A stretch of DNA of 64,000 bases from Streptomyces sp. NBC_00286 (GTDB taxonomy: Bacteria; Actinomycetota; Actinomycetes; Streptomycetales; Streptomycetaceae), in assembly GCF_036173125.1 (NCBI RefSeq), contig NZ_CP108054.1, positions 8,585,001 to 8,649,000 on the forward strand, read 5' to 3'. Position 1 is the stretch's first letter; every line of letters starts with the position of its first letter. The notes under the pieces were generated by a model that saw nothing but the letters and a program-made list of their open reading frames with translations, did not search any database and had not been told where the DNA came from. The translations under genes were made by a program, and so were the position numbers. Shown here piece by piece: positions 28,900 to 36,671 of this stretch.

Positions 28900-29026
28900 G
28901 CGCACTCCGGGGTCGGTGAAACTCCGAACCGGCGGTTAAAGTCCGCGACCCGGTCGCTTCCAGCGGCCGGTTGACCAGGTGAAATTCCTGGACCGACGGT
29001 TAAAGTCCGGATGGGAGGCAGTGCGC
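28900..29026 (+). ncRNA. FMN riboswitch (RFN element)
   Basis: A 127-base aptamer upstream of ribE. Helix P1 pairs GCGCACT (28900-28906) with AGTGCGC (29020-29026). Conserved RFN pieces are GGGTCGGTGAAACTCCG, ACCGGCGGTTAAAGTCCGCG and CCTGGACCGACGGTTAAAGT, then the closing GGATGGGAGG. It lowers rib operon expression when FMN is plentiful (established for the class). The 152 bases between aptamer and ribE hold a hairpin (29063-29082) that may be part of the expression platform. Confidence 0.96.
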
Positions 29027-29062
29027 GGCGGGCGGGCATTCGTGCGCGTCGCCGTCTGTTTC

Positions 29063-29082
29063 GACGTGTCCCAGGACACGTC
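29063..29082 (+). promoter_or_regulatory. Hairpin in the rib leader
   Basis: A perfect 9-bp inverted repeat (29063-29071 with 29074-29082) with a 2-base centre lies 37 bases after the riboswitch P1 helix. No U-tract follows. It may help the riboswitch switch or simply stabilise the leader. Confidence 0.45.
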
Positions 29083-29178
29083 TCATTCGGCGTCGTTCCC
29101 GGTGTCGTCGTCCGTTCATATCTGTCGTCATCGACAGGCCCCGGAGTCCGTGCCCGAAGAGGCAGGAGGACCCGGGAA

Positions 29179-29781
29179 GTGTTCACCGGAATCGTCGAAG
29201 AGCTGGGCGAGGTCACGTCCGTCGAGAATCTTGACGACGCCTCCCGCTTCCGACTGCGTGGACCTGTCGTCACCGAAGGCGCGCGCCACGGTGACTCCAT
29301 CGCCGTCAACGGCGTATGCCTCACGGTCGTCGACCACGAAGGCGACGAGTTCACCGCCGACGTGATGGCGGAGACCCTGAACCGCTCCAGCCTCGGCGCC
29401 CTCACCGTCGGCTCCCGCGTCAACCTCGAACGCCCCATGGCCGTCGGCGAACGACTCGGCGGGCACATCGTGCAGGGCCATGTGGACGGCACGGGCGAGA
29501 TCATCGAGCGCAAGCCGTCCGACAACTGGGAGATCGTGAAGATCTCGCTCCCCGAGGACCTCCAGCGTTACGTCGTCGAGAAGGGCTCCATCACCGTCGA
29601 CGGCATCAGCCTGACCGTCGTCGACGCCGGCCCCGACTACTTCACCATCAGCCTCATCCCCACGACCCTCGCCCTGACCACGCTCGGCCTCAAGCAGCCC
29701 GGCGACCCGGTCAACCTCGAGGTCGACGTCATCGCCAAGTACGTCGAGCGGCTGCTCGGCAGCCAGGGGGCCGGGCGGTGA
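29179..29781 (+). CDS. ribE: Riboflavin synthase alpha chain
   Basis: Forms riboflavin by dismutation of two 6,7-dimethyl-8-ribityllumazine molecules. The 200-residue protein has the two duplicated barrel domains of the family: [10 protein letters not shown] and [13 protein letters not shown] in the first, [14 protein letters not shown] and [12 protein letters not shown] in the second. The GTG at 29179 is preceded by GGCAGGAGG about 8 bases away. It is the first gene of the operon under the FMN riboswitch, and its TGA overlaps the ribM GTG by four bases, indicating translational coupling. Confidence 0.97.
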   Translation: MFTGIVEELGEVTSVENLDDASRFRLRGPVVTEGARHGDSIAVNGVCLTVVDHEGDEFTADVMAETLNRSSLGALTVGSRVNLERPMAVGERLGGHIVQGHVDGTGEIIERKPSDNWEIVKISLPEDLQRYVVEKGSITVDGISLTVVDAGPDYFTISLIPTTLALTTLGLKQPGDPVNLEVDVIAKYVERLLGSQGAGR

Positions 29782-30422
29782 ACTGGCTGAACTCCGAGGC
29801 CTTCACGGTCTTCGGACAGCACATCAAGTGGGCGGACATGATGGGCAACACCATCGGTCTGATCGCCCTCGCCCTCGGCTGGCGACGCTCCCTGTGGACC
29901 TGGCCCGCCCAGTTCCTGGCCGGCGCCATCCTCCTCACGGCCTTCGCCACCGCCCACCTCTCCGGCAGCGCGGGCAAGCAGGTGATCGTCATGGCCGTCG
30001 CCGCCTGGGGCTTCTGGCAGTGGAACCGCGGCGAGCGGAAGGCGCAGGACGGCTCGGTCGCCGTACGGTTCGCCACCTGGCGCGAGCGGGGCTACCTGGC
30101 CGGCGCCGCCGCGCTCGGCACCCTCGCGGTCGGCGGGCTCTTCACCGCGTACCCGACCCTCTCCTGGGACCCCTGGCCGGACGCGTACATCTTCGTCGGC
30201 ACGATCGTCGCCATGTACGCCCAGGCGCGCGGCATGGTCGAGTTCTGGTTCGCCTGGCTGCTCGTCGACCTGGTGGGCGTGCCCCTCAACTTCGCCAACG
30301 GCTTCGCCTTCTCCGGCTTCGTCTACATCATCTACGGCGCACTCGTCCTGTGGGGCATGCGCGACTGGTGGCTGCGCTCGCGGCAGAGCGCGCAGCCCGT
30401 CCTGGAAGGAGCCCCCGCATGA
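29778..30422 (+). CDS. ribM: Riboflavin transporter RibM (PnuC family)
   Basis: A 214-residue membrane protein of the PnuC family with about six to seven helices. PnuC proteins usually move nicotinamide riboside. Those inside streptomycete and corynebacterial riboflavin operons (RibM, PnuX) carry riboflavin or roseoflavin by facilitated diffusion (established). Typical motifs are [20 protein letters not shown] near the N-terminus, WGFWQWNRG in the middle and [13 protein letters not shown] near the C-terminus. The GTG overlaps the ribE stop (GTGA) and the end overlaps ribAB (ATGA). Position behind an FMN riboswitch makes a flavin substrate much more likely than a pyridine one. Confidence 0.93.
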   Translation: MNWLNSEAFTVFGQHIKWADMMGNTIGLIALALGWRRSLWTWPAQFLAGAILLTAFATAHLSGSAGKQVIVMAVAAWGFWQWNRGERKAQDGSVAVRFATWRERGYLAGAAALGTLAVGGLFTAYPTLSWDPWPDAYIFVGTIVAMYAQARGMVEFWFAWLLVDLVGVPLNFANGFAFSGFVYIIYGALVLWGMRDWWLRSRQSAQPVLEGAPA

Positions 30423-31708
30423 CTGCGGCACCCATCCTGTACAGCACCGAAGGCTTCGAGGACCTCAGCCTCGACCCCATCGAGCAGGCCATCGCCGACA
30501 TAGCGGCGGGCCGACCGGTCGTGGTCGTCGACGACGAGGACCGGGAGAACGAGGGCGACCTCGTCATCGCCGCCGAGAAGGTGACCCCCGAGATCATCGC
30601 CTTCATGATGAGCGAGTGCCGGGGCATGATCTGCGCGCCGATGGAGGGCGACGAACTCGACCGGCTCGAACTGCCGCAGATGGTGCAGCACAACACCGAG
30701 TCGATGCGCACCGCCTTCACGGTCACCGTCGATGCCACCCCCGCGCACGGCGTCACCACGGGCATCTCCGCCTCCGACCGCGCCACCACACTCCAGCTGC
30801 TGGCGAGCGGTACGGCGCAGGCCGGTGACTTCGTCCGCCCCGGCCACATCTTCCCGCTGCGCGCCAAGCCCGGCGGCGTCCTCGCCCGCAACGGCCACAC
30901 CGAGGCCGCCGTCGACCTGGCCCGGCTCGCGGGCCTGCGCCCGGCCGGCGCCATCGTCGAGATCGCCGGCGAGGACGGCCAGATGCTGCGCCTGCCCGAG
31001 CTGATCCCCTTCGCCCGCAAGCACGGCCTGACCATCATCTCCATCGAGGACCTCATCGCCTACCGCCAGAGCTCCGAGCCCACCGTCCGCCGCGAAGCAC
31101 AGACCCAGCTCCCCACCGCCTACGGCGAGTTCACGGCATACGGCTACCGCTCCACCGTCGACGGCGTCGAGCACGTCGCCCTCGTCCACGGCGAAATCGG
31201 CGAGGGCGAGGACGTACTCGTCCGCGTCCACTCCGAGTGCCTCACCGGCGACATCTTCCACTCGCTGCGCTGCGACTGCGGCCCCCAGCTGGAGGCCTCC
31301 CTGGAGCGCATCCACGCCGAGGGCAGGGGAGTGGTGGTGTATCTGCGCGGGCATGAAGGGCGCGGCATCGGGCTGCTGTCCAAGCTGCGGGCGTACGAGC
31401 TTCAGGAGCGCGGTCGCGACACACTCGACGCCAACCTGGAGCTGGGCCTGCCCGCGGACGCCCGGGACTACGGCGCGGGCGCGCAGATCCTCGAGGATCT
31501 CGGCGTGCACAGCGTGCGGCTGATGACCAACAACCCCGACAAGACCGACGCCCTCGTCCGCCATGGCCTCAAGGTCACCGACCGCGAGCCGATGCCCGTG
31601 AAGGCGGGCGAGCACAACCTCCGCTACCTGCGCACCAAGCGGGACCGGATGGGGCACGACCTGCCCTGGCTGGACACGACCACCGTGTCCCCCTGCGGCA
31701 ACCAGTAA
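30419..31708 (+). CDS. ribAB: Bifunctional DHBP synthase / GTP cyclohydrolase II
   Basis: Supplies both precursors of riboflavin. The N-terminal half (RibB, to about 210) makes 3,4-dihydroxy-2-butanone 4-phosphate and has [11 protein letters not shown] at residues 38-48. The C-terminal half (RibA, about 215-425) opens the GTP ring; it has the zinc ligands in [16 protein letters not shown] (near 271-286) and the [12 protein letters not shown] loop. Both active sites look complete in the 429-residue protein. The ATG overlaps the ribM stop, and ribH follows after 20 bases. Confidence 0.97.
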   Translation: MTAAPILYSTEGFEDLSLDPIEQAIADIAAGRPVVVVDDEDRENEGDLVIAAEKVTPEIIAFMMSECRGMICAPMEGDELDRLELPQMVQHNTESMRTAFTVTVDATPAHGVTTGISASDRATTLQLLASGTAQAGDFVRPGHIFPLRAKPGGVLARNGHTEAAVDLARLAGLRPAGAIVEIAGEDGQMLRLPELIPFARKHGLTIISIEDLIAYRQSSEPTVRREAQTQLPTAYGEFTAYGYRSTVDGVEHVALVHGEIGEGEDVLVRVHSECLTGDIFHSLRCDCGPQLEASLERIHAEGRGVVVYLRGHEGRGIGLLSKLRAYELQERGRDTLDANLELGLPADARDYGAGAQILEDLGVHSVRLMTNNPDKTDALVRHGLKVTDREPMPVKAGEHNLRYLRTKRDRMGHDLPWLDTTTVSPCGNQ

Positions 31709-31728
31709 GAGATCACTCAAGGAGACAC

Positions 31729-32214
31729 GTGAGCGGCAAGGGTGCACCTGAACTGTCCGTACGCAACTGCGGCGACCTGCGCGTCGCGGTGATCGCGGCA
31801 CAGTGGCACGAAAAGGTGATGGAAGGCCTCGTCGACGGCGCCCTGCGCGCCCTGCGCGAGTTGGGCATCGACGAGCCGACCGTCCTGCGCGTCCCCGGCA
31901 GCTTCGAGCTGCCGGTCGTCGCCAAGGTTCTCGCGGGCCGGGGCTACGACGCGATCGTCGCCCTGGGCGTCGTCATCCGCGGCGGCACCCCCCACTTCGA
32001 GTACGTGTGCCAGGGCGTCACCCAGGGCCTCACCCAGGTCTCCGTGGACACCGGCGTCCCCATCGGCTTCGGCGTGCTGACCTGCGACACCGAGGAACAG
32101 GCCCTCGACCGCGCGGGCATCGCGGGCTCCAGCGAGGACAAGGGACACGAGGCGGTGACGGCCGCCGTCGCGACCGCGGCCACACTGCGCTCAGTATCCG
32201 AACCCTGGCGCTGA
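31729..32214 (+). CDS. ribH: 6,7-dimethyl-8-ribityllumazine synthase
   Basis: Condenses the RibB and RibA/RibDG products to lumazine, the penultimate step of riboflavin synthesis, normally as a 60-mer or pentamer. The 161-residue protein has the [12 protein letters not shown] substrate loop, [14 protein letters not shown] with the catalytic histidine region, and [15 protein letters not shown]. The GTG at 31729 follows AAGGAG. It ends the rib part of the operon. hisE follows 34 bases later without a visible terminator, so read-through into the his genes is likely. Confidence 0.97.
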   Translation: MSGKGAPELSVRNCGDLRVAVIAAQWHEKVMEGLVDGALRALRELGIDEPTVLRVPGSFELPVVAKVLAGRGYDAIVALGVVIRGGTPHFEYVCQGVTQGLTQVSVDTGVPIGFGVLTCDTEEQALDRAGIAGSSEDKGHEAVTAAVATAATLRSVSEPWR

Positions 32215-32248
32215 GGAACGGGCGGCTGCGCGTAAAGTGGGCGCCACC

Positions 32249-32521
32249 ATGTCCAAGAAGACGTTCGAGGAGCTCTTCACCGAGCTCCAGCACAAGGCCG
32301 CCAACGGCGACCCCGCCACCTCCCGCACCGCCGAGCTGGTCGGCAAGGGCGTCCATGCCATCGGCAAGAAGGTCGTCGAAGAGGCCGCCGAGGTCTGGAT
32401 GGCCGCCGAGTACGAGGGCAAGGAAGCGGCCGCCGAGGAGATCTCGCAGCTGCTCTACCACGTCCAGGTGATGATGGTCGCCCGCGGCATCTCCCTGGAC
32501 GACGTGTACGCCCACCTCTGA
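32249..32521 (+). CDS. hisE: Phosphoribosyl-ATP pyrophosphatase
   Basis: Hydrolyses phosphoribosyl-ATP to phosphoribosyl-AMP, the second step of histidine synthesis. The 90-residue all-helical protein has the nucleotide and Mg motif [14 protein letters not shown] and the [12 protein letters not shown] helix. The ATG at 32249 ([10 protein letters not shown]) is preferred; a GTG 12 bases upstream is also in frame. As in other actinobacteria hisE is paired with hisG, apart from the main his cluster, and follows the rib genes. Confidence 0.96.
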   Translation: MSKKTFEELFTELQHKAANGDPATSRTAELVGKGVHAIGKKVVEEAAEVWMAAEYEGKEAAAEEISQLLYHVQVMMVARGISLDDVYAHL

Positions 32522-32588
32522 GCCGTCACGCCGTACAGACGCAACCCCGACTCCCGCACCGTACGAACGAACAAAGGAAGCCGACCTC

Positions 32589-33437
32589 ATGCTGCGCATC
32601 GCCGTCCCCAACAAGGGTTCCCTGTCAGGCCCTGCGGCGGAGATGCTGCATGAGGCCGGCTACCAGCAGCGCCGGGAGTCCAAAGAACTGCGGATCGTCG
32701 ACCCTGAGAACGACGTCGAGTTCTTCTACCTCCGCCCCCGCGACATCGCGATCTACGTCTCCTCCGGGCAGCTCGACATCGGCATCACCGGCCGCGACCT
32801 GCTCATCGACTCCGGCGCCGACGCCGAGGAGATCCTGCCGCTCGGCTTCGCCCGCTCCACATTCCGCTACGCCACAAAGCCCGGCACGGCGAACGGCGTC
32901 ACCGACCTGAACGGCATGACGGTCGCCACCTCGTACGAGGGCATCGTCGCCAAGCACCTCGCCGACAACGGCATCGACGCCTCCGTCGTCCACCTCGACG
33001 GCGCCGTCGAGACCGCGATCGAGCTGGGCGTCGCCGAGGTCATCGCGGACGTCGTCGAGACCGGTACCTCGCTGCGCAACGCGGGCCTCGCGGTCATCGG
33101 CGAGCCCATCATGAAGTCCGAGGCCGTCGTCATCCGCCGTACGGGGACGGACGGCGAGGAGCCGAAGGTGCAGCAGTTCCTGCGCCGTCTCCAGGGCGTC
33201 CTGGTCGCGCGGACGTACGTGATGATGGACTACGACTGCCGCGTCGAGGAGCTGGAGAAGGCCGTGGCCCTCACGCCCGGGCTGGAGTCGCCGACGGTGT
33301 CGCCGCTGCACAACGAGGGCTGGGTCGCCGTCCGGGCGATGGTTCCGGCCAAGGAAGCCCAGCGGATCATGGACGACCTGTACGACATCGGCGCCCGGGC
33401 CATCCTGACCACGGCCATCCACGCCTGCCGTCTCTGA
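32589..33437 (+). CDS. hisG: ATP phosphoribosyltransferase, long form
   Basis: Catalyses the first, feedback-controlled step of histidine synthesis from ATP and PRPP. The 282-residue product is the long form with a C-terminal ACT-like regulatory domain (from about 205) that binds histidine, so no HisZ is needed. Signatures are RIAVPNKGSLSGPA at the start, DIGITGRDLL, and EVIADVVETGTSLRNAGL, the PRPP site. The ATG follows AAAGGAAG. It lies 67 bases after hisE. Confidence 0.97.
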   Translation: MLRIAVPNKGSLSGPAAEMLHEAGYQQRRESKELRIVDPENDVEFFYLRPRDIAIYVSSGQLDIGITGRDLLIDSGADAEEILPLGFARSTFRYATKPGTANGVTDLNGMTVATSYEGIVAKHLADNGIDASVVHLDGAVETAIELGVAEVIADVVETGTSLRNAGLAVIGEPIMKSEAVVIRRTGTDGEEPKVQQFLRRLQGVLVARTYVMMDYDCRVEELEKAVALTPGLESPTVSPLHNEGWVAVRAMVPAKEAQRIMDDLYDIGARAILTTAIHACRL

Positions 33438-33457
33438 CCGGGATCCGGAGCACGCCC

Positions 33458-33949
33458 ATGTCGGATCTGCCCACCCTGCCCGTCACCTTCAGGCCGGGAC
33501 GCACCCGTGCCGTCCTGCTGACCGCCGGTGCCACGATCTTCGTGGTCATCACGACGGTCGCGATGCTGCTGGAGAAGCTCAGCCCGGGCGAGCGCCTCAG
33601 CTTCGTCTTCACCGGGGCACTGCTCTGCGGGGTCCTCGTCCTGCTCTCACGGCCGAAAGTCGTCGCCGACGAGTCCGGGGTCACCGTCGTCAACATCGCC
33701 AGCCGACGGCACCTTGCCTGGGCGGAGATTCTGCAGGTCAACCTGCGTCCCGGCGACCCGTGGGTGTTCCTGAACCTCAGCGACGGCACCAGCCTGCCCG
33801 CGCTCGGTATCCAGCCGGGCATCGCGAAGCAGCGGGCGATCAGGGACGCCCGTACGCTGCGGGCGCTGGCCGAGGCCCAGGCGATCGGCGAGATCGACGA
33901 ACCGCACGACGAACCGGGCGACGGCCGCTCCGGCGAACATCACGGCTGA
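33458..33949 (+). CDS. PH-domain membrane protein
   Basis: A 163-residue protein with two N-terminal membrane helices (about residues 20-42 and 48-66). A bacterial PH-type domain of about 70 residues follows, including the VVADESGVTVVNI and WAEILQVNLRPGDPW strands. The C-terminal tail is acidic and His-rich (EIDEPHDEPGDG). It lies 20 bases after hisG and is probably the last gene of the rib-his transcript, ending near the hairpin at 34025-34056. Small PH-domain proteins like this are common after hisG in Streptomyces; function unknown. Confidence 0.86.
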   Translation: MSDLPTLPVTFRPGRTRAVLLTAGATIFVVITTVAMLLEKLSPGERLSFVFTGALLCGVLVLLSRPKVVADESGVTVVNIASRRHLAWAEILQVNLRPGDPWVFLNLSDGTSLPALGIQPGIAKQRAIRDARTLRALAEAQAIGEIDEPHDEPGDGRSGEHHG

Positions 33950-34024
33950 TCGCAGGAATTCACCCTGCCGTTTTCGCCGGTGTCTTGATTAATCTGGTGC
34001 CGGACGCGTTTTCGTTGCGCCTCC

Positions 34025-34056
34025 GCCCCTGATGTTCCGCCCCGGAAGTCAGGGGC
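34025..34056 (+). terminator. Hairpin at the end of the rib-his transcript
   Basis: An outer 8-bp stem (34025-34032 with 34049-34056) and an inner 5-bp stem (34035-34039 with 34043-34047) lie between the PH-domain gene and the CNNM pair. It may terminate upstream transcription or belong to the CNNM leader. Confidence 0.6.
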
Positions 34057-34147
34057 TCCTGCTACTCGAGGAGTGACTCCCTCCAGCGATGGACGGATCG
34101 TCCTGTAGTACCTGCGCCGCCCCCTCCCGGCCCATCGAGGCGGCGGC

Positions 34148-35476
34148 ATGACCATCCCCCTGCTGCTCCTTGCGGCGGCGTTCCTGCTGATCCTCGCCAA
34201 CGGCTTCTTCGTGGCGGCCGAGTTCGGCCTCGTCACGGTGGAGCGCCCCGACGCCGAGAAGGCCGCGGCAGAGGGTGACCGACGGGCCCACCGGGTCGTC
34301 GAGTCCCTCAAGGAGCTGTCCTTCCAGCTCTCCGGCACCCAGCTCGGCATCACCATCACCTCCCTCGTCGTCGGCATGCTCGCCGAACCGGCGCTCGCCG
34401 AGCTGCTGGGCGGCCCGTTCACCTCGGTCGGCATCCCCGAAGGCGCCGTACCCGGCGTCTCCGTGATCGTCGGCATGCTGCTGGCCTCGGCCGTGCAGAT
34501 GGTGATCGGCGAGCTCGTGCCCAAGAACTGGGCGGTGTCCAGGCCGATGCAGGTCGCGCGCTTCGTCGCGGGACCTCAGCACCTGTTCGCCCGTCTGTTC
34601 AGGCCGGTGATCGCCGGCCTGAACGCCGTCGCCAACCGGCTCGTCCGTGTCTTCGGCGTTGAGCCGACCGTGGAGCTGGCCTCCGCCCGCACCCCCGGCG
34701 AACTCATCTCCCTGGCCCGGCACTCCGCCCGGGCCGGCGCTCTGGAACAGGACACCGCCGACCTCTTCGTCCGCACCATCTCGCTGGCCGATCTCACCGC
34801 GCAGCACGTCATGACGCCGCGCGTGAAGGTCAGCGCCCTGCAGTCCTCCGCGACCGCCGAGGACGTCGTCAACCTCACCCGCGCCACCGGCCTGTCCCGC
34901 TTCCCCGTCTACCGGGAGCGCATCGACGAAATCGTCGGCATGGTGCACCTCAAGGACGCCCTCGCGGTGCCCACGCACGACCGGCTGCGCACGCCCGTCG
35001 CCCGGATTGCGCAGGCCCCGCTGCTCGTCCCGGAGACATTGCCGGTCAAGCCCCTCCTGGAGCGGCTGCGCAGCGAGCAGCCCATCGCGGTCGTCGTCGA
35101 CGAGTACGGCGGCACGGCCGGAGTCGTGACCCTTGAGGACATCGTCGAGGAACTCGTCGGCGAGGTCCGCGACGAGCACGACGGTCACGATCTGCCCGAG
35201 CTCGCCGTGGCCCCGTCCGAGGACGGCCGCCCGGCCTGGGACGCCGACGGCAGCTGCCGCGTCGACGTCCTCCAGCGCATCGGCCTCGATGTGCCCGAGG
35301 GTCCGTACGAGACGGTCGCCGGCCTCGTCGCCGATCTGCTCGGCCGCATCCCGGCCCCCGGCGACAAGGCCGAACTCCCGGGCTGGCGCCTGTCGGTGCG
35401 GCAGGTCGGGCACTACCGGGCCGAGCGGGTACGTCTGGTCAAGACCGCGGACGCCGTGGTGGAGGCCGTCCGATGA
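34148..35476 (+). CDS. CNNM/CorC-type membrane protein with CBS pair (first of two)
   Basis: A 442-residue protein formerly called hemolysin-like. A DUF21 (CNNM) transmembrane domain with about four helices covers residues 1-190, with NGFFVAAEFGLVTVER near the start and VIGELVPKNWAVSRP. Two CBS domains follow (about 210-340; AQHVMTPRV, IAVVVDEYGGTAGVVTLEDI), then a C-terminal CorC/HlyC domain (about 355-440). Related proteins take part in Mg2+ efflux, and the CBS pair binds Mg-ATP in homologues. The stop overlaps the next gene's ATG (ATGA), so the two similar proteins are made together and may form a heteromer. Confidence 0.92.
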   Translation: MTIPLLLLAAAFLLILANGFFVAAEFGLVTVERPDAEKAAAEGDRRAHRVVESLKELSFQLSGTQLGITITSLVVGMLAEPALAELLGGPFTSVGIPEGAVPGVSVIVGMLLASAVQMVIGELVPKNWAVSRPMQVARFVAGPQHLFARLFRPVIAGLNAVANRLVRVFGVEPTVELASARTPGELISLARHSARAGALEQDTADLFVRTISLADLTAQHVMTPRVKVSALQSSATAEDVVNLTRATGLSRFPVYRERIDEIVGMVHLKDALAVPTHDRLRTPVARIAQAPLLVPETLPVKPLLERLRSEQPIAVVVDEYGGTAGVVTLEDIVEELVGEVRDEHDGHDLPELAVAPSEDGRPAWDADGSCRVDVLQRIGLDVPEGPYETVAGLVADLLGRIPAPGDKAELPGWRLSVRQVGHYRAERVRLVKTADAVVEAVR

Positions 35477-36579
35477 GCATGCTCCAACTCCTGTTCGCCG
35501 CCCTGCTCGTACTCGCCAACGGATTCTTCGTCGGCGCCGAGTTCGCCCTCGTCTCCGTACGCCGCAGCCAGATCGAACCGCTTGGCACCGCACGCGCCCG
35601 GCAGGTCATGTACGGCCTGGAGAACCTGCCGCAGATGATGGCGGCCGCCCAGTTCGGCATCACCGTCTGCTCCTTGACGCTGGGCGCCGTCGCCGAGCCC
35701 ACCGTGGCCCACCTCCTGGAGCCCGTCTTCCACGCGGTGCACCTGCCGGAGGGTGCGATCCACCCCCTCGGCTACGTCCTCGCCCTCGCCGTGGTCGTTT
35801 TCCTCCACCTCGTCGTCGGCGAGATGCTGCCGAAGAACCTGGCGATGGCCGCGCCGGAGAAGACCGCTCTGTGGCTCAGCCCCGGCCTGGTCGCCTTCGC
35901 CCGGCTGTGCAAGCCGGTCACCTCGGGCCTCGGCGCCTGCTCCCGCCTGATCCTCAGGCTCTTCCGGGTCGAGCCGAAGGACGAGGTCGAGGCCGTCTTC
36001 ACCAGCGAGCAGCTCAACCGGCTGGTGGAGGACGCGGGCCAGGCCGGGTTCCTCGACCCCGAGGAGCAGGAACGCCTGGAGGACGCCCTCGAGCTGGGCT
36101 CCCGCCCCGTCACGGATGTGCTTCTGGACCGTGAGTCACTGGTGACGGTCGGCCTCTCGGTCACCCCGGGCCAGGTCGTCGCACTCACCGCCCGCACCGG
36201 CTACTCCCGTTTCCCGGTGTGCGCGGAGAACGGCGCCTTCATGGGCTATCTGCACGTGAAGGACGTACTCGACCTGGAGGACTCCGACCGGGCCGTGCCG
36301 CAGCAGATCTGGCGCCCGATGACGACCCTGCGCTCGGAGCTCCCGCTGGACGACGCCCTGACCGTGATGCGCCGCGCCGCGACGCACCTCGCCCAGGTCG
36401 CCGACGCCTCAGGCCGCGTACTCGGCTTGGTCGCCCTGGAGGACGTACTGGAACTCCTGGTCGGCGAGGTACGCGACCCGGCGCACCGGACCGCCCCGGA
36501 GACCCAGCAGACTCAGCAGGTGACGACGCTGGCGGAGCCCGTCCCGAGCGGTGCCCCTGAGGAGGCTCTGGCGAGCTGA
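35473..36579 (+). CDS. CNNM/CBS membrane protein lacking the CorC domain (second of two)
   Basis: A 368-residue paralogue of the preceding protein. It has the same CNNM transmembrane domain (NGFFVGAEFALVSVRR, VVGEMLPKNLAMAAP) and a CBS pair (about 205-330, ending LVALEDVLELLVGEV). It stops there, with a Gln/Thr/Pro-rich tail instead of a CorC/HlyC domain. Such tandem unequal pairs are common in actinobacteria. The ATG overlaps the upstream stop by four bases. The transcript ends at a perfect 60-bp palindrome. Confidence 0.92.
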   Translation: MSMLQLLFAALLVLANGFFVGAEFALVSVRRSQIEPLGTARARQVMYGLENLPQMMAAAQFGITVCSLTLGAVAEPTVAHLLEPVFHAVHLPEGAIHPLGYVLALAVVVFLHLVVGEMLPKNLAMAAPEKTALWLSPGLVAFARLCKPVTSGLGACSRLILRLFRVEPKDEVEAVFTSEQLNRLVEDAGQAGFLDPEEQERLEDALELGSRPVTDVLLDRESLVTVGLSVTPGQVVALTARTGYSRFPVCAENGAFMGYLHVKDVLDLEDSDRAVPQQIWRPMTTLRSELPLDDALTVMRRAATHLAQVADASGRVLGLVALEDVLELLVGEVRDPAHRTAPETQQTQQVTTLAEPVPSGAPEEALAS

Positions 36580-36588
36580 GGGGTAGGG

Positions 36589-36648
36589 GGCTGTTGCGGG
36601 AACTTGTGACACTTGCACGTGCAAGTGTCACAAGTTCCCGCAACAGCC
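36589..36648. terminator. Perfect 60-bp palindrome between convergent genes
   Basis: Bases 36589-36618 are the exact reverse complement of 36619-36648: 30-bp arms, no spacer, no mismatch. It starts 10 bases after the CNNM stop and ends 24 bases before the AAA gene stop. It contains much more A and T than the neighbouring DNA (for example TGACACTTGCAC at the left of the centre). It almost certainly terminates transcription both ways. Confidence 0.9.
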
Positions 36649-36671
36649 TTGGTCCCCCGAGGGCCGCTCGG

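Noticed and set aside
29011..29178. N-terminal extension of ribE from an ATG inside the riboswitch
   Set aside because: The extension is Arg-rich without similarity, starts within the aptamer, and ribE has its own GTG with a good ribosome-binding site.
33950..34147. Possible M-box (Mg2+ riboswitch) before the CNNM pair, because of a GGCTCCTG-like stretch
   Set aside because: The stretch is part of the hairpin at 34025-34056 and other conserved M-box elements are missing. A covariance search would settle it.
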